Below are positions 43,760-52,520 of a stretch of 64,000 nt of DNA, in pieces. The stretch is from Clostridium culturomicium (GTDB lineage Bacteria > Bacillota > Clostridia > Clostridiales > Clostridiaceae): NCBI RefSeq assembly GCF_000821305.1, contig NZ_CCXK01000017.1:312159-376158 (forward strand), read 5' to 3'. The notes beneath the pieces are model-generated. The model saw only the letters and a list, made by a program, of their open reading frames with translations, was not told the origin of the DNA and ran no database searches. A program made the position numbers and the translations under genes. How positions within the stretch are numbered: the first letter of the stretch is position 1; every line of letters begins with the position of its first letter.

Positions 43760-44710
43760 TTATAAGAGTGTAAGTTCATGGGGTGATGGCATTGCTGGAA
43801 TTGCGCCTCGTCGTTGAACGCAGATACATGCAGCAGTGTTGGCAAACTTAGTGAAATCTATAACTTCACTCAAGGTAATTTCCTTTGGGGTCTTATTGGA
43901 TTTTCTTAAGCAGTATAAAAAAGCTCCCCAAAAGGCATCTCCAGCACCAGTGGTATCTATTGCAGCAACCTTTTTGGAAGGTACCTTTGCACAGCCTTCC
44001 TTTGTAGCTACGAAAGCACCTTTTTCTCCAAGGGTAAAGGCTGCAATGGAGATACCTTTGTTTAGAAGGAATTCAGCTGCTTTTTCAAGGTCTTCTTTAC
44101 CAGTAATTAAATTCACTTCTTCATAAGATAATTTTATTACATCTACATAATCTAAAACATTAGTCATTTTTTCAATAGCATTTTCTTTGCTTTTCCAAAG
44201 AAGTGGACGATAGTTTGGGTCATAAGAGATTATGGCTCCAGATTTTTTTGCATGGTTCACTGCAAAATGAGTTGCTTCCCTAGCTGGGTTATCAGTGAGG
44301 GAAAGGGAACCAAAGTGAAAAATTGTACTATCCTCTATTAAAGCAAGGTTAATTTCTTCAATGGTAAGCTGAGTATCAGCTCCAGGATTTCTTGCAAAAG
44401 TAAAGGCTCTATCACCTTTTTCATCAAGACTAACAAAGGCTAGGGTAGTAAAGAAATTGTCATCCATAATAAGCCCGCTAGTTTCTATGTTAGCTTTGCT
44501 TAATATATTTTTTAAAAATACTCCCTGCATATCATTTCCTGCTTTTCCTATGAAGGCTGTTTTAAGACCAAGCTTTGCAGCGCAAGCAAGAACATTAGCA
44601 GGAGCACCTCCAGGGTTTTGCTCGAATACCATCATGCCTGCTTTTGAATTAGGCATTGGGGTATAGTCTATAAGAATTTCACCTAGTGCAGTTATATCAT
44701 ATTTTTTCAT
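43760..44710 (-). CDS. PfkB family carbohydrate kinase, probably fructokinase
   Basis: The 316-residue kinase has the PfkB signatures: GGAPANVLACAAKLG (about 34-48) near the sugar site and DTTGAGDAFWGAFLY (about 246-260), which holds the catalytic aspartate and anion hole. The sequence is closest by memory to fructokinases (ScrK/Frk type: DITALGEILIDYTP start, FHFGSLSL). It phosphorylates a sugar with ATP in the cytoplasm. No sugar transporter or hydrolase is adjacent, so its source of substrate is not visible. The ATG at 44710 follows AAAGGAG on its strand. Confidence 0.9.
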   Translation of the reverse strand: MKKYDITALGEILIDYTPMPNSKAGMMVFEQNPGGAPANVLACAAKLGLKTAFIGKAGNDMQGVFLKNILSKANIETSGLIMDDNFFTTLAFVSLDEKGDRAFTFARNPGADTQLTIEEINLALIEDSTIFHFGSLSLTDNPAREATHFAVNHAKKSGAIISYDPNYRPLLWKSKENAIEKMTNVLDYVDVIKLSYEEVNLITGKEDLEKAAEFLLNKGISIAAFTLGEKGAFVATKEGCAKVPSKKVAAIDTTGAGDAFWGAFLYCLRKSNKTPKEITLSEVIDFTKFANTAACICVQRRGAIPAMPSPHELTLL

Positions 44711-44817
44711 AGTAAGCTCCTTTAGTTGAATTTAAGATATTCATATCAGAGAAGATATTCTGCTTACGCATCTTCATCTATGGAAGTTAATGTAATAAAC
44801 GTTTTTTATATAGATAC

Positions 44818-45297
44818 TTAGTTTATTTTCAAATAAGGAATTAAAGGTGTAAGTAATGAGGTTAGAATGTTATTTTCATTTATTTTCCATTCATTATCTT
44901 CTTTACCAAGATGTAAATTCAGTTCTACAGGTGTTTCCTCCATTGAAATTTTATCTTTTAAAGTAAATGAAATTTTATAACTATGCAAATCTGGATTGGG
45001 GTTATCTTGTGGCTTTATAGAAAGATCGAGAACTTGTAACTCTACATCATCTATGAAGCGTCCTGAAAGATTTCCTCCGATAGCTCTTTTAATACAAAAA
45101 TCTTCATAGGCTGTAGATGTCAAATATTCTTCATAAGGTTCAAAATCGTATTCATTGTATGTGTAAAATGTATTAATAAAGTTTGTAATTAGTGTTTTGT
45201 CTTCTTTTTTATTTTTAGTTAAGCATCCGGAAAGTAGAATTGACGTAGTAATTATTAGTAATAAAATAGTAATTTTTAAGAATTGTTCTTTTTTCAT
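44818..45297 (-). CDS. Lipoprotein with small NTF2-like-looking domain
   Basis: The 159-residue product has a signal peptide with lipobox LSGC (Cys25). The mature part starts with helices (LITNFINTFYTYNEYDFEPYEEYL) and continues with a beta-rich half (LHSYKISFTLKDK, VELNLHLGKEDNEWKI). That order resembles NTF2/SnoaL-like folds seen in many Firmicute lipoproteins, but I cannot confirm it. I start at the ATG at 45297 after GAGGTG. Function unknown. Confidence 0.65.
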   Translation of the reverse strand: MKKEQFLKITILLLIITTSILLSGCLTKNKKEDKTLITNFINTFYTYNEYDFEPYEEYLTSTAYEDFCIKRAIGGNLSGRFIDDVELQVLDLSIKPQDNPNPDLHSYKISFTLKDKISMEETPVELNLHLGKEDNEWKINENNILTSLLTPLIPYLKIN

Positions 45298-45591
45298 ATT
45301 AATCAGCACCTCTCTTACTAAAACTATTGATAGGGGAATTTAGTTTGAAATATTTTGAAGTTGTAAAAACGATTTCTTAATTACATAATTCGCTAACTTA
45401 ACATTATATGATTCAATCTGTCCCTAAAAACAATATCATTACATTATTTTTACAAATTAAATACTAGTATAGTATTTATGAGTAGATTCATTATGTATTA
45501 TATGAATATTATACTATAAATTTACATTTAAAATAAGGGGTTACATTTTAAAGCTTTTTATGAATGTTTTAGACATAATGAAATTAATTCG

Positions 45592-45630
45592 ATAATAATT
45601 ATTGATAAATAATAATTATTGAACTATAAT
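45592..45630 (+). promoter_or_regulatory. Promoter of nrdEF with an overlapping direct repeat
   Basis: TTGATA (45603-45608), a 16-base spacer and TATAAT (45625-45630) form a good promoter. The 14-base sequence ATAATAATTATTGA occurs twice (45592-45605 and 45609-45622), overlapping the -35 and spacer. Each copy contains the palindrome AATAATTATT. Confidence 0.55.
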
Positions 45631-45655
45631 TAGATATAAATGAAATCTAACAAAA

Positions 45656-45702
45656 ACACTATATATAGTAGGGGGTATAATATGACTTACTATATATAGT
45701 GC
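45656..45702 (+). promoter_or_regulatory. Paired NrdR boxes
   Basis: ACACTATATATAGTAG (45656-45671) and TTACTATATATAGTGC (45687-45702) both match the NrdR box consensus acaCwAtATaTwGtgt. Their starts are 31 bases apart, the usual three-turn spacing for cooperative NrdR binding. They lie just downstream of the promoter, so NrdR with dATP would block nrdEF transcription. Confidence 0.9.
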
Positions 45703-45754
45703 TTTTCTTGTGAAAGGTTGATTTAATACAGAGAAATTATAAGGATGTGGAATT

Positions 45755-47854
45755 GTGAATTGGATTGAACTTAATAACCAGGTAATCATAAGAAATGAAG
45801 AGGGACAATATCAATTAGAAAAGGATAAGGAAGCTTTAGAATGCTACTTAAATGAAAGTATAGATAAAAAAATGATGAAGTTTAACTCTTTAATGGAGAA
45901 GTTAGATTATCTTATAAAACATGATTATTATGATGAAAATGTTATAAATAAATATAGCAATGATTTTATAGAGAAGATTTATAATCATATAGAAAAAGAA
46001 AAATTTACTTTTAAATCTTATATGAGTGCTAATAAATTCTATCAAAATTATGCACTTAAAAGTGATGATGGAAAATACATATTGGAGAACTATAATGATA
46101 AAGTTCTAATTGTTGCTCTCGCTCTTGGAAATGGTGATGAAAAGTTAGCTTTTAACATTGCAGATAAGCTGATAAATCAGGAGTTTCAACCTGCAACCCC
46201 AACCTTCTTAAATGCAGGAAGAAAAAGAGCCGGAGAGATGGTTTCCTGCTTCCTCCTAACTGTAGAGGATAGTTCTGATGGTATATCTTATGCAATTTCT
46301 TCAGCAAACCATTTATCTAAAATTGGTGGGGGAGTAGCTTTAAATCTATCTAGGCTTAGAGCTTCAGGTGAGGACATAAAAGGAATTCGAGGAGCAGCAG
46401 GTGGCGTAATTGGAGTAGCTAAAATGCTTGAACAATCCTTTAGTTACTTTAACCAGATGGGAGCTAGACAAGGTGCAGGGGCTGTGTATTTAACTGTTTT
46501 CCATCCAGACTTTGACATGTTAATGGATTCAAAGAAGATAAATGCAGATGAAAAGATTAGACTTACATCTTTATCCATAGGAGCAGTTATCCCAGACAAG
46601 TTCATGGAGCTGGCTGAGAAGAATGAAATAGGATATGCCTTTTATCCTCATACCATATTCAAAAAGTATGGAGTACGTCTTGATGAACTAAATATGGATG
46701 AATGGTATGATAAGCTTGTTAATGATGCTGATATTCGTAAAAAGGAAATTAATCCAAGACAGATGCTTACAAGGATTGCACAAATGCAACAGGAAAGCGG
46801 ATACCCTTACGTGATATTTATAGATACAGCCAATAAAGAGCATACATTAAGAGATGTGGGCAAGGTTAGAATGTCTAATCTATGTTGTGAAATATTCCAA
46901 TATCAAACTGAGTCAGATATTAATGGATATTCTTGTGATAATGTATGGGGACAAGATATTAGCTGTAATTTAGGGTCCTTAAACATTGCCAATGTAATGG
47001 ATAATAAGGACATAGAAAATACTGTTGAAACGTCAGTAAGAGCTTTAACCTTTGTTTCTGATAAAACAAGTATTAATCAAGTTCCCACAATAAAAAATGG
47101 TAATAGTAAATCCCATGCAATTGGACTAGGAGCAATGAATCTTCATGGTTATCTCATGAGAGAAAATATCCTTTATGGTTCTGAAGAAGCTTTAGATTTT
47201 GCAAATGTATTCTTCGCAATGATGAGATACTATTCTATAAAAGCTTCCATGAATATTGCAATGGAAAGAAAAGAAGCTTTTTATGGCTTTGAGAAATCAG
47301 AGTATGCAAAGGGAATGCACAGTGAGGTTTTAGGAAAATATGCACAAAATTCGTATTCGCCTAAAACTGAAAAGGTTGAAGAATTATTTAAAGGAATTTA
47401 TATACCAACAAAGGAAGATTGGATAAACTTATTAAACCAGGTGAAGGAAAATGGAATATATAATGCATACCTATCTGCAATAGCGCCAACGCAGAGTATT
47501 AGTTATGTTCAAAACTCGACCTCAAGCATAATGCCAATTACAGAACCAATTGAGGTAAGAACTTATGGAGATTCAACAACAATCTATCCAATGCCATTTT
47601 TAACAAATGAAAATATGCTGTATTATAAGTCTGCCTATAGAATGGATATGAGAGAAGTAATTGATATGGTTGCAACAGTACAGGAGCATGTGGATCAAGG
47701 AATTTCAACAACTCTCTTTGTTACTGACGATAAGACCACTAGAGATATTGCAAGACACTATATATATGCATATAAAAAAGGATTAAAGAGTTTATATTAT
47801 ACAAGAACGAAAATGACCAGAGACAGTAATGAATGTCTTATGTGTTCAGTTTAG
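45755..47854 (+). CDS. nrdE: Class Ib ribonucleotide reductase, alpha subunit
   Basis: The 699-residue catalytic subunit reduces ribonucleoside diphosphates to deoxy forms. It has SCFLLTVEDS with the first redox cysteine, the radical-site stretch SNLCCEIF (about residue 375-380), SCNLGSLN with the second redox cysteine, APTQSISYVQNSTSS (late active-site loop) and the C-terminal redox pair in ECLMCSV. The N-terminus lacks an ATP cone, as is usual for NrdE. Translation begins at GTG 45755. The nrdF gene follows after 11 bases. No nrdI or nrdH lies next to them. Confidence 0.94.
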   Translation: MNWIELNNQVIIRNEEGQYQLEKDKEALECYLNESIDKKMMKFNSLMEKLDYLIKHDYYDENVINKYSNDFIEKIYNHIEKEKFTFKSYMSANKFYQNYALKSDDGKYILENYNDKVLIVALALGNGDEKLAFNIADKLINQEFQPATPTFLNAGRKRAGEMVSCFLLTVEDSSDGISYAISSANHLSKIGGGVALNLSRLRASGEDIKGIRGAAGGVIGVAKMLEQSFSYFNQMGARQGAGAVYLTVFHPDFDMLMDSKKINADEKIRLTSLSIGAVIPDKFMELAEKNEIGYAFYPHTIFKKYGVRLDELNMDEWYDKLVNDADIRKKEINPRQMLTRIAQMQQESGYPYVIFIDTANKEHTLRDVGKVRMSNLCCEIFQYQTESDINGYSCDNVWGQDISCNLGSLNIANVMDNKDIENTVETSVRALTFVSDKTSINQVPTIKNGNSKSHAIGLGAMNLHGYLMRENILYGSEEALDFANVFFAMMRYYSIKASMNIAMERKEAFYGFEKSEYAKGMHSEVLGKYAQNSYSPKTEKVEELFKGIYIPTKEDWINLLNQVKENGIYNAYLSAIAPTQSISYVQNSTSSIMPITEPIEVRTYGDSTTIYPMPFLTNENMLYYKSAYRMDMREVIDMVATVQEHVDQGISTTLFVTDDKTTRDIARHYIYAYKKGLKSLYYTRTKMTRDSNECLMCSV

Positions 47855-47865
47855 GAGGGTGACTT

Positions 47866-48837
47866 ATGACATTTAGTTTAAATAGAATTCATAAAGCTGT
47901 TAACTGGAATAATGAAGATGACGGATTTACACAAGCCTTTTGGGAGCAAAATGTTAAACAGTTTTGGCTTCCAGAGGAAATTTCAGTTTCAAAGGATATA
48001 AAGGTTTGGGCGGAATTAAGGGATGAAGATAAAGAATTATATAAAAAGGTTTTAGCTGGCTTAACTCTTCTTGATACAAAGCAGGGAAATAACGGAGTTC
48101 CATCCATGATGAGCTTAACTGAAAACCTTCAAAGAAAAGCAGTTTTATCCTTCATGGGAACCATGGAAGAAATTCATGCAAAGAGTTATTCATCTATATT
48201 CATGACGTTACTATCAAAGGTTGAGATTGATGAGCTTTTCCAGTGGATAGAAACAGAGCCAACCTTGCAGAAAAAGGCTGATTTAATCCTTGCTCAATAT
48301 GAGAATACCACAGATAATAAAAGTCTTTACTTATCTATGGTAACCAGCGTATTTTTAGAGAGTTTTCTATTCTATTCAGGGTTTTTCTTCCCACTATACT
48401 TAGCTGGTCAAGGTAAAATGGTGGCGAGTGGAGAGATAATTTCTCTTATACTAAGGGATGAATCTCTACATGGTAAATATATAGGACTGTTAGCACAAGA
48501 AATTTTTGATGGCTTTAATGAAGGTGATAAAAAGGAACTTAAGGAAAGAGCTTATTCAATCTTTGAAAGTCTTATGGAGAATGAAATCAACTATACAAAT
48601 GGGATATATGAGCATAGCGGTTTAGTTGATGAAGTTGTAGATTTCTTAAAATATAATGCAAATAGAGCTCTAAATAATCTTGGATTTGAAGATTATTATA
48701 AAGTAGGTAACATTAATCCAATAGTTTTAAATGGCTTAAGTGTTGAAACAAAGACCCATGATTTCTTTTCAACAAAAGGTAATGGATATCAAAAGGGGAT
48801 TTATGAAGAGTTAGAAGATGAGGATTTTATAGTTTAA
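47866..48837 (+). CDS. nrdF: Class Ib ribonucleotide reductase, beta subunit
   Basis: The 323-residue subunit carries the dimetal site and tyrosyl radical. Ligands are visible as Asp in LLDTKQGN, Glu and His in EEIHAKSY (the tyrosine here is the likely radical residue), Glu in LESFLFYSGFF, and Glu/His in RDESLHGKY. The C-terminus ends LEDEDFIV, the usual tail that docks to NrdE. It needs NrdI to build the manganese cofactor, and that gene must lie elsewhere. The ATG at 47866 follows AGGAGGGTG. Confidence 0.94.
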   Translation: MTFSLNRIHKAVNWNNEDDGFTQAFWEQNVKQFWLPEEISVSKDIKVWAELRDEDKELYKKVLAGLTLLDTKQGNNGVPSMMSLTENLQRKAVLSFMGTMEEIHAKSYSSIFMTLLSKVEIDELFQWIETEPTLQKKADLILAQYENTTDNKSLYLSMVTSVFLESFLFYSGFFFPLYLAGQGKMVASGEIISLILRDESLHGKYIGLLAQEIFDGFNEGDKKELKERAYSIFESLMENEINYTNGIYEHSGLVDEVVDFLKYNANRALNNLGFEDYYKVGNINPIVLNGLSVETKTHDFFSTKGNGYQKGIYEELEDEDFIV

Positions 48838-48858
48838 TTTATGAATTAAAAGTTAAAA

Positions 48859-48894
48859 AAGAATTGAGTAGAATATTCTGCTCAATTCTTTTTA
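48859..48894 (+). terminator. Terminator after nrdEF
   Basis: AAGAATTGAG (48859-48868) and CTCAATTCTT (48881-48890) pair, with the inner palindrome AGAATATTCT, and TTT follows. Confidence 0.82.
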
Positions 48895-48928
48895 GTTATT
48901 TTTAGTTATTTTTAGTTATTTTTAGTTA
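48889..48928. repeat. Four tandem copies of a 10-bp unit
   Basis: The unit TTTTTAGTTA occurs four times without mismatch, beginning in the T-run of the nrdEF terminator. It looks like a short tandem expansion of the terminator tail. Confidence 0.9.
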
Positions 48929-48945
48929 TATAAATATACTTATCT

Positions 48946-49056
48946 TTAAAAAAATCTCTTCACAACCACTGCAAAGCAAATAATAAATAAAAAAAGAATT
49001 ATTAAGTTGAAAAATGTCAACATAAAGGTATCTAAATTAAAAGATAGCTTATACAT
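48946..49056 (-). CDS. 36-residue membrane protein
   Basis: A minus-strand frame starts at the ATG at 49056, seven bases after AGGAGG, and encodes 36 residues: MYKLSFNLDTFMLTFFNL, then a hydrophobic helix (about 12-32) and a KRFF end. The strong ribosome site and the single clean helix support a real small membrane protein. I do not recognise it. It lies alone between nrdEF and the T-box leader, convergent with nrdF. Confidence 0.55.
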   Translation of the reverse strand: MYKLSFNLDTFMLTFFNLIILFLFIICFAVVVKRFF

Positions 49057-49281
49057 AAATGAACCTCCTTAATTTGAGAGGAAAGGTAAGGTTTGACTGT
49101 GTTTAAACTCCAGCTTCTGAAAACTATAGATTAATTATATAAGATATTATACCATAATTTTGAAAATGTATATAATAGAAATCCGTTGCATAATAAAAAG
49201 TATATTTATGATTTTTCAAATGATTAGAATAAAAAGATAATGTTTACAGTGTAAAAAATAAAAAATATTCAAAAAAAGGTA

Positions 49282-49310
49282 TTGTAATCAAAAAACTACT
49301 GTGGTATTAT
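49282..49310 (+). promoter_or_regulatory. Promoter of the T-box transcript
   Basis: TTGTAA (49282-49287), a 17-base spacer and TATTAT (49305-49310) precede the leader by about 15 bases. Confidence 0.65.
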
Positions 49311-49329
49311 CAATATAAAGTTAAACATA

Positions 49330-49630
49330 AACGTGTTGAAGAGGAAAGTAAATTTAGGATGTCTCTTACAGAGAGCTTCGGTAGCTGAAAAGAAGCAGAG
49401 AATAGTAAATTGAAAATGGCCTTGGAGTGGTGCAGGCGAGATTCAAGAGAATTAAGGTTGCAACGGGTTCGCCTGTTATAGCGATAGAGTATAATCATGA
49501 TTTTCATGACGTACTTGAAGAGGTTTATATTGTGAGATATGAATGAATTAGAGTGGTACCGCGAGTTTATACAGCCTCGCCTCTAGTTAGTTATAATTAA
49601 AACTAACTGGAGGCGGGGCTTTTTGTTTTT
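49330..49630 (+). ncRNA. T-box leader, probably tRNA-Met responsive
   Basis: The invariant T-box core AGAGTGGTACCGCG is at 49550-49563. After it comes a strong terminator: GCCTCGCCTCTAGTTAGTT (49574-49592) pairs with AACTAACTGGAGGCGGGGC (49601-49619), then TTTTTGTTTTT. Upstream, about 49335-49460 forms stem I. The sequence TTGAAA-ATG-G at 49411-49419 fits the 3' side of the specifier loop, giving AUG (Met) as specifier. Uncharged tRNA-Met would favour the antiterminator and switch on metNIQ. The T-box itself is certain; the specifier codon is inferred from position and from the downstream genes. Confidence 0.9.
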
Positions 49631-49660
49631 ACATAAAGTCATTAAAAGGAGGGAGCAGTA

Positions 49661-50704
49661 GTGATAGAGATTAAAAACATCAATAAAACATTTGGGGAAG
49701 GACAAGGTAAGGTAGAAGCATTAAAGGAGATAACACTATCCATTGAGGAAAGAGATATTTTTGGAATTATTGGTTACAGTGGTGCTGGTAAAAGTACATT
49801 AATCAGATGTATAAATGGTCTTGAAAAGCCATCAAGTGGTGAAATAAATGTATTAGGAAAAAATATTAATGAGCTAAAAGAAAAGGAGTTAAGAACTATA
49901 AGAAAAGACATAGGTATGATATTTCAGCATTTTAATTTAATGGGCAGTAGGGATATCTATGATAATATTGCATTTCCGTTAAAAGGAAGAGCTATGAGTA
50001 GCATTGAAAAAAAGGAAAAAGTTAAAAAACTTCTTCAGTTGGTAGGACTAGAAGATAAGGAAAAAGCATACCCATCACAGCTAAGTGGTGGACAAAAACA
50101 AAGGGTAGCAATAGCGAGGGCCTTAGCAACAGAACCAAAGATACTTTTATGTGATGAAGCAACATCAGCATTAGATCCGATGACTACTAAGTCAATTTTA
50201 CAACTTTTGAAAAAGATTAATGAAGAATTAGGAATAACAATAGTTTTAATTACTCATCAAATGGAAGTGATTAAGGAAATTTGTACAAAGGTTGCAGTTA
50301 TGGAGCAAGGAAAGGTCGTTGAGGAAGGGTCTTTAGTTAAAGTATTTACAAGTCCAACTAGTACCATAGCTAAAGAATTTGTTACAAAGAATTTTCATTA
50401 TGAGAAGTTTGGAAGCGAAGGGCCAAATAGAGTTAGCAGGCTTTTACAGCTTAAGTATGTGGGTGAACCTGCCAGTGAACCATTAATTTCAGTGATTTCA
50501 CAGAAATTTGGAGTTACTGCTAATATTACTTTTGGAAACATTGAAAAGCTTCAAGAGGTTTACTTTGGAAACTTGGTTGTGGAGCTGGAAGGCAGTGAAC
50601 AACAGGTAATTCAAGCAATAGAGTATATGAAATCAAAGAAGGTTGAAGTGGAGGTTATAGAGGATGAACGAGTTACTTATAAGAATTATTCCCAATGTAG
50701 TTGA
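49661..50704 (+). CDS. metN: Methionine ABC transporter ATPase
   Basis: The 347-residue ATPase powers methionine uptake. It has Walker A GYSGAGKST (about 38-46), signature LSGGQKQR, Walker B LLCDEATSALDP, and a C-terminal NIL domain (about 265-345) that binds methionine and slows the pump when the cell has enough. The sequence pattern IIGYSGAGKSTLIRCINGLE is typical of MetN. GTG 49661 follows AAGGAGGG. The end overlaps metI by 41 bases. It is one of the rare genes here that stop with TGA. Confidence 0.96.
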   Translation: MIEIKNINKTFGEGQGKVEALKEITLSIEERDIFGIIGYSGAGKSTLIRCINGLEKPSSGEINVLGKNINELKEKELRTIRKDIGMIFQHFNLMGSRDIYDNIAFPLKGRAMSSIEKKEKVKKLLQLVGLEDKEKAYPSQLSGGQKQRVAIARALATEPKILLCDEATSALDPMTTKSILQLLKKINEELGITIVLITHQMEVIKEICTKVAVMEQGKVVEEGSLVKVFTSPTSTIAKEFVTKNFHYEKFGSEGPNRVSRLLQLKYVGEPASEPLISVISQKFGVTANITFGNIEKLQEVYFGNLVVELEGSEQQVIQAIEYMKSKKVEVEVIEDERVTYKNYSQCS

Positions 50705-51344
50705 GTATTTTCCAGAAATGATGAAGGCTATAGTTGAGACCTTTCAAATGGTTGGGGTAGCAACTGCTATTTCTGCAGTATTAGGAGTTCCACTAGGGGT
50801 ATTTTTACTAGTTACTTCACCAGGACATGTGTTGGAGAATAAAGCAGTAAATAGCATTTTTAGCAAGGTTACAAACACCTTAAGATCTATTCCTTTTGTT
50901 ATACTAATTCTAGCGGTGAAGCCTATTACAAAAGCATTAGCAGGAACCACCATTGGAACAGCTGGAGCAGTAGTACCCTTAGTAATTGGGGTCACACCTT
51001 TTATTGCAAGACAAATAGAAGCAGCTCTTCAAAAGGTAGATAAGGGTGTTATAGAAGCTGCAAAGGCTATGGGGTCAAGCCCAGTGGAAATTATCACAAG
51101 AGTTATTTTAAGAGAAGGCTTGTCAGGTATTGTTCATGCAATAACAATTTCAGTAGTAAGTCTAATCGGATATTCAGCTATGGCGGGAACTGTAGGAGGC
51201 GGAGGTCTTGGAAATTTTGCAATTCTATATGGATATCAAAACTATAAGATGGATATCATGGTTGTCACAGTAATTCTTCTTATTATTATGGTAAGTGGAG
51301 TGCAGAAGTTTGGTGACTGGGTTGCTGGAAAGTTTGCTCATTAA
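50664..51344 (+). CDS. metI: Methionine ABC transporter permease
   Basis: The 226-residue permease has five predicted helices and the EAA coupling loop EAAKAMGSSPVEIITRVIL (about 132-150), plus PLVIGVTPFIARQIEAAL before it. This is the standard MetI build. It forms the membrane channel with two MetN and one MetQ. The ATG at 50664 is inside metN, with GAGG upstream. A 244-base gap follows before metQ, with no clear terminator, so transcription may continue. Confidence 0.95.
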   Translation: MNELLIRIIPNVVEYFPEMMKAIVETFQMVGVATAISAVLGVPLGVFLLVTSPGHVLENKAVNSIFSKVTNTLRSIPFVILILAVKPITKALAGTTIGTAGAVVPLVIGVTPFIARQIEAALQKVDKGVIEAAKAMGSSPVEIITRVILREGLSGIVHAITISVVSLIGYSAMAGTVGGGGLGNFAILYGYQNYKMDIMVVTVILLIIMVSGVQKFGDWVAGKFAH

Positions 51345-51588
51345 GTGACAGTTTAAATTTATGATTTAGTTACTGGAGTCTATTCAGTGAAGTTCTTTTG
51401 GAAACAAGAGAGAAGGTATTTATTTAAGTGAATATCCAAATCTGAATTTAGAAAATATGACTATACTTATTCTAAGAAAGAGAAATGGTATTTTAAAATA
51501 AATAAAAAATAAATCATAAACAAAGTAAAAATAGAAGAAAATATTTACAGAATATTATGAATATTTAAAAATAAAGGAGAGTATTGAA

Positions 51589-52398
51589 ATGAAAAAAGTT
51601 AAAGGATTAATTTTAACAGTTTTATTAGGAGCTTTATTAACAGGTTGTGGTAGCAAAGGAGCAGGTGAGGATAATCATATTAAGTTAGGGGTAAATGGTA
51701 CTGATTTTAGAGTTTGGGATTATGTTGAGGAAGAGCTTGCTAAGGAAGGTATAGACCTTGAAGTAGTAACCTTTGCAGACTATATTCAACCAAATCAAGC
51801 TTTAGCAGAAGGAGAGATAGATATTAACTCCTTCCAAACACAAGTATACTTTGATCAGTTTAAAGAAGAGCATAATCTAGATTTAATCAGCATTGGAGAT
51901 ACAGTGTTTGCACCAATGGGTATATATTCTGAAAAGCTTAAGGATGTAGCTGACATTGGAGAAAAGGGGAAGATTGGAATTCCTAATGACCAAACCAATG
52001 GAGGAAGAGCCTTACTACTTTTAGCTGATGCAGGAGTAATAAAGCTTAAAAAGGATGCTGGATTAACACCAACTATCAAGGATATTGAAAGTAATCCAAA
52101 GAATGTTGAAATAATACCTATGTCAGCACAACAGATTCCACTTTCTCTTGGTGATTTAGAAGTTGGGGTAATTAATAGTGGAGTTGCAGTAACTGCAGGA
52201 TTAAAACCTCAAGAGGATTCAATTTATATTGAAGATCCAACAGCAGAAGGAAATGAAGCTTACTACAATATCTTTGCTGTAAGAAAAGAAGATGAAAATA
52301 ATAAAACTTTAAAAAGATTAGTTGAAATTTATCAAACAGAGCCAGTTAAAGAAATTTTAGATGAGATGTACGATGGAGCACAAGTGCCACTATTCTAA
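51589..52398 (+). CDS. metQ: Methionine-binding lipoprotein
   Basis: The 269-residue binding protein has a lipoprotein signal (LLTGC, Cys about 20) and the NLPA-family fold. HIKLGVNGTDFRVWDYVEEEL opens the mature protein, FQTQVYFDQF lies in the ligand cleft, and NDQTNGGRALLLLADAGVI is conserved in MetQ proteins. It captures methionine outside the membrane and delivers it to MetNI. The ATG at 51589 follows AAAGGAGAG. The next gene starts 122 bases on. Confidence 0.94.
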   Translation: MKKVKGLILTVLLGALLTGCGSKGAGEDNHIKLGVNGTDFRVWDYVEEELAKEGIDLEVVTFADYIQPNQALAEGEIDINSFQTQVYFDQFKEEHNLDLISIGDTVFAPMGIYSEKLKDVADIGEKGKIGIPNDQTNGGRALLLLADAGVIKLKKDAGLTPTIKDIESNPKNVEIIPMSAQQIPLSLGDLEVGVINSGVAVTAGLKPQEDSIYIEDPTAEGNEAYYNIFAVRKEDENNKTLKRLVEIYQTEPVKEILDEMYDGAQVPLF

Positions 52399-52520
52399 GT
52401 TTCACTATGTTGATCTTCATGGTCACTAATTTATACCCTGAAGGAATAGAGTCTTACAGAAACACTATTACTATTCCATAATTTAGACCAGAGAGATCCA
52501 TAATTTTAAAGGAGGATATT

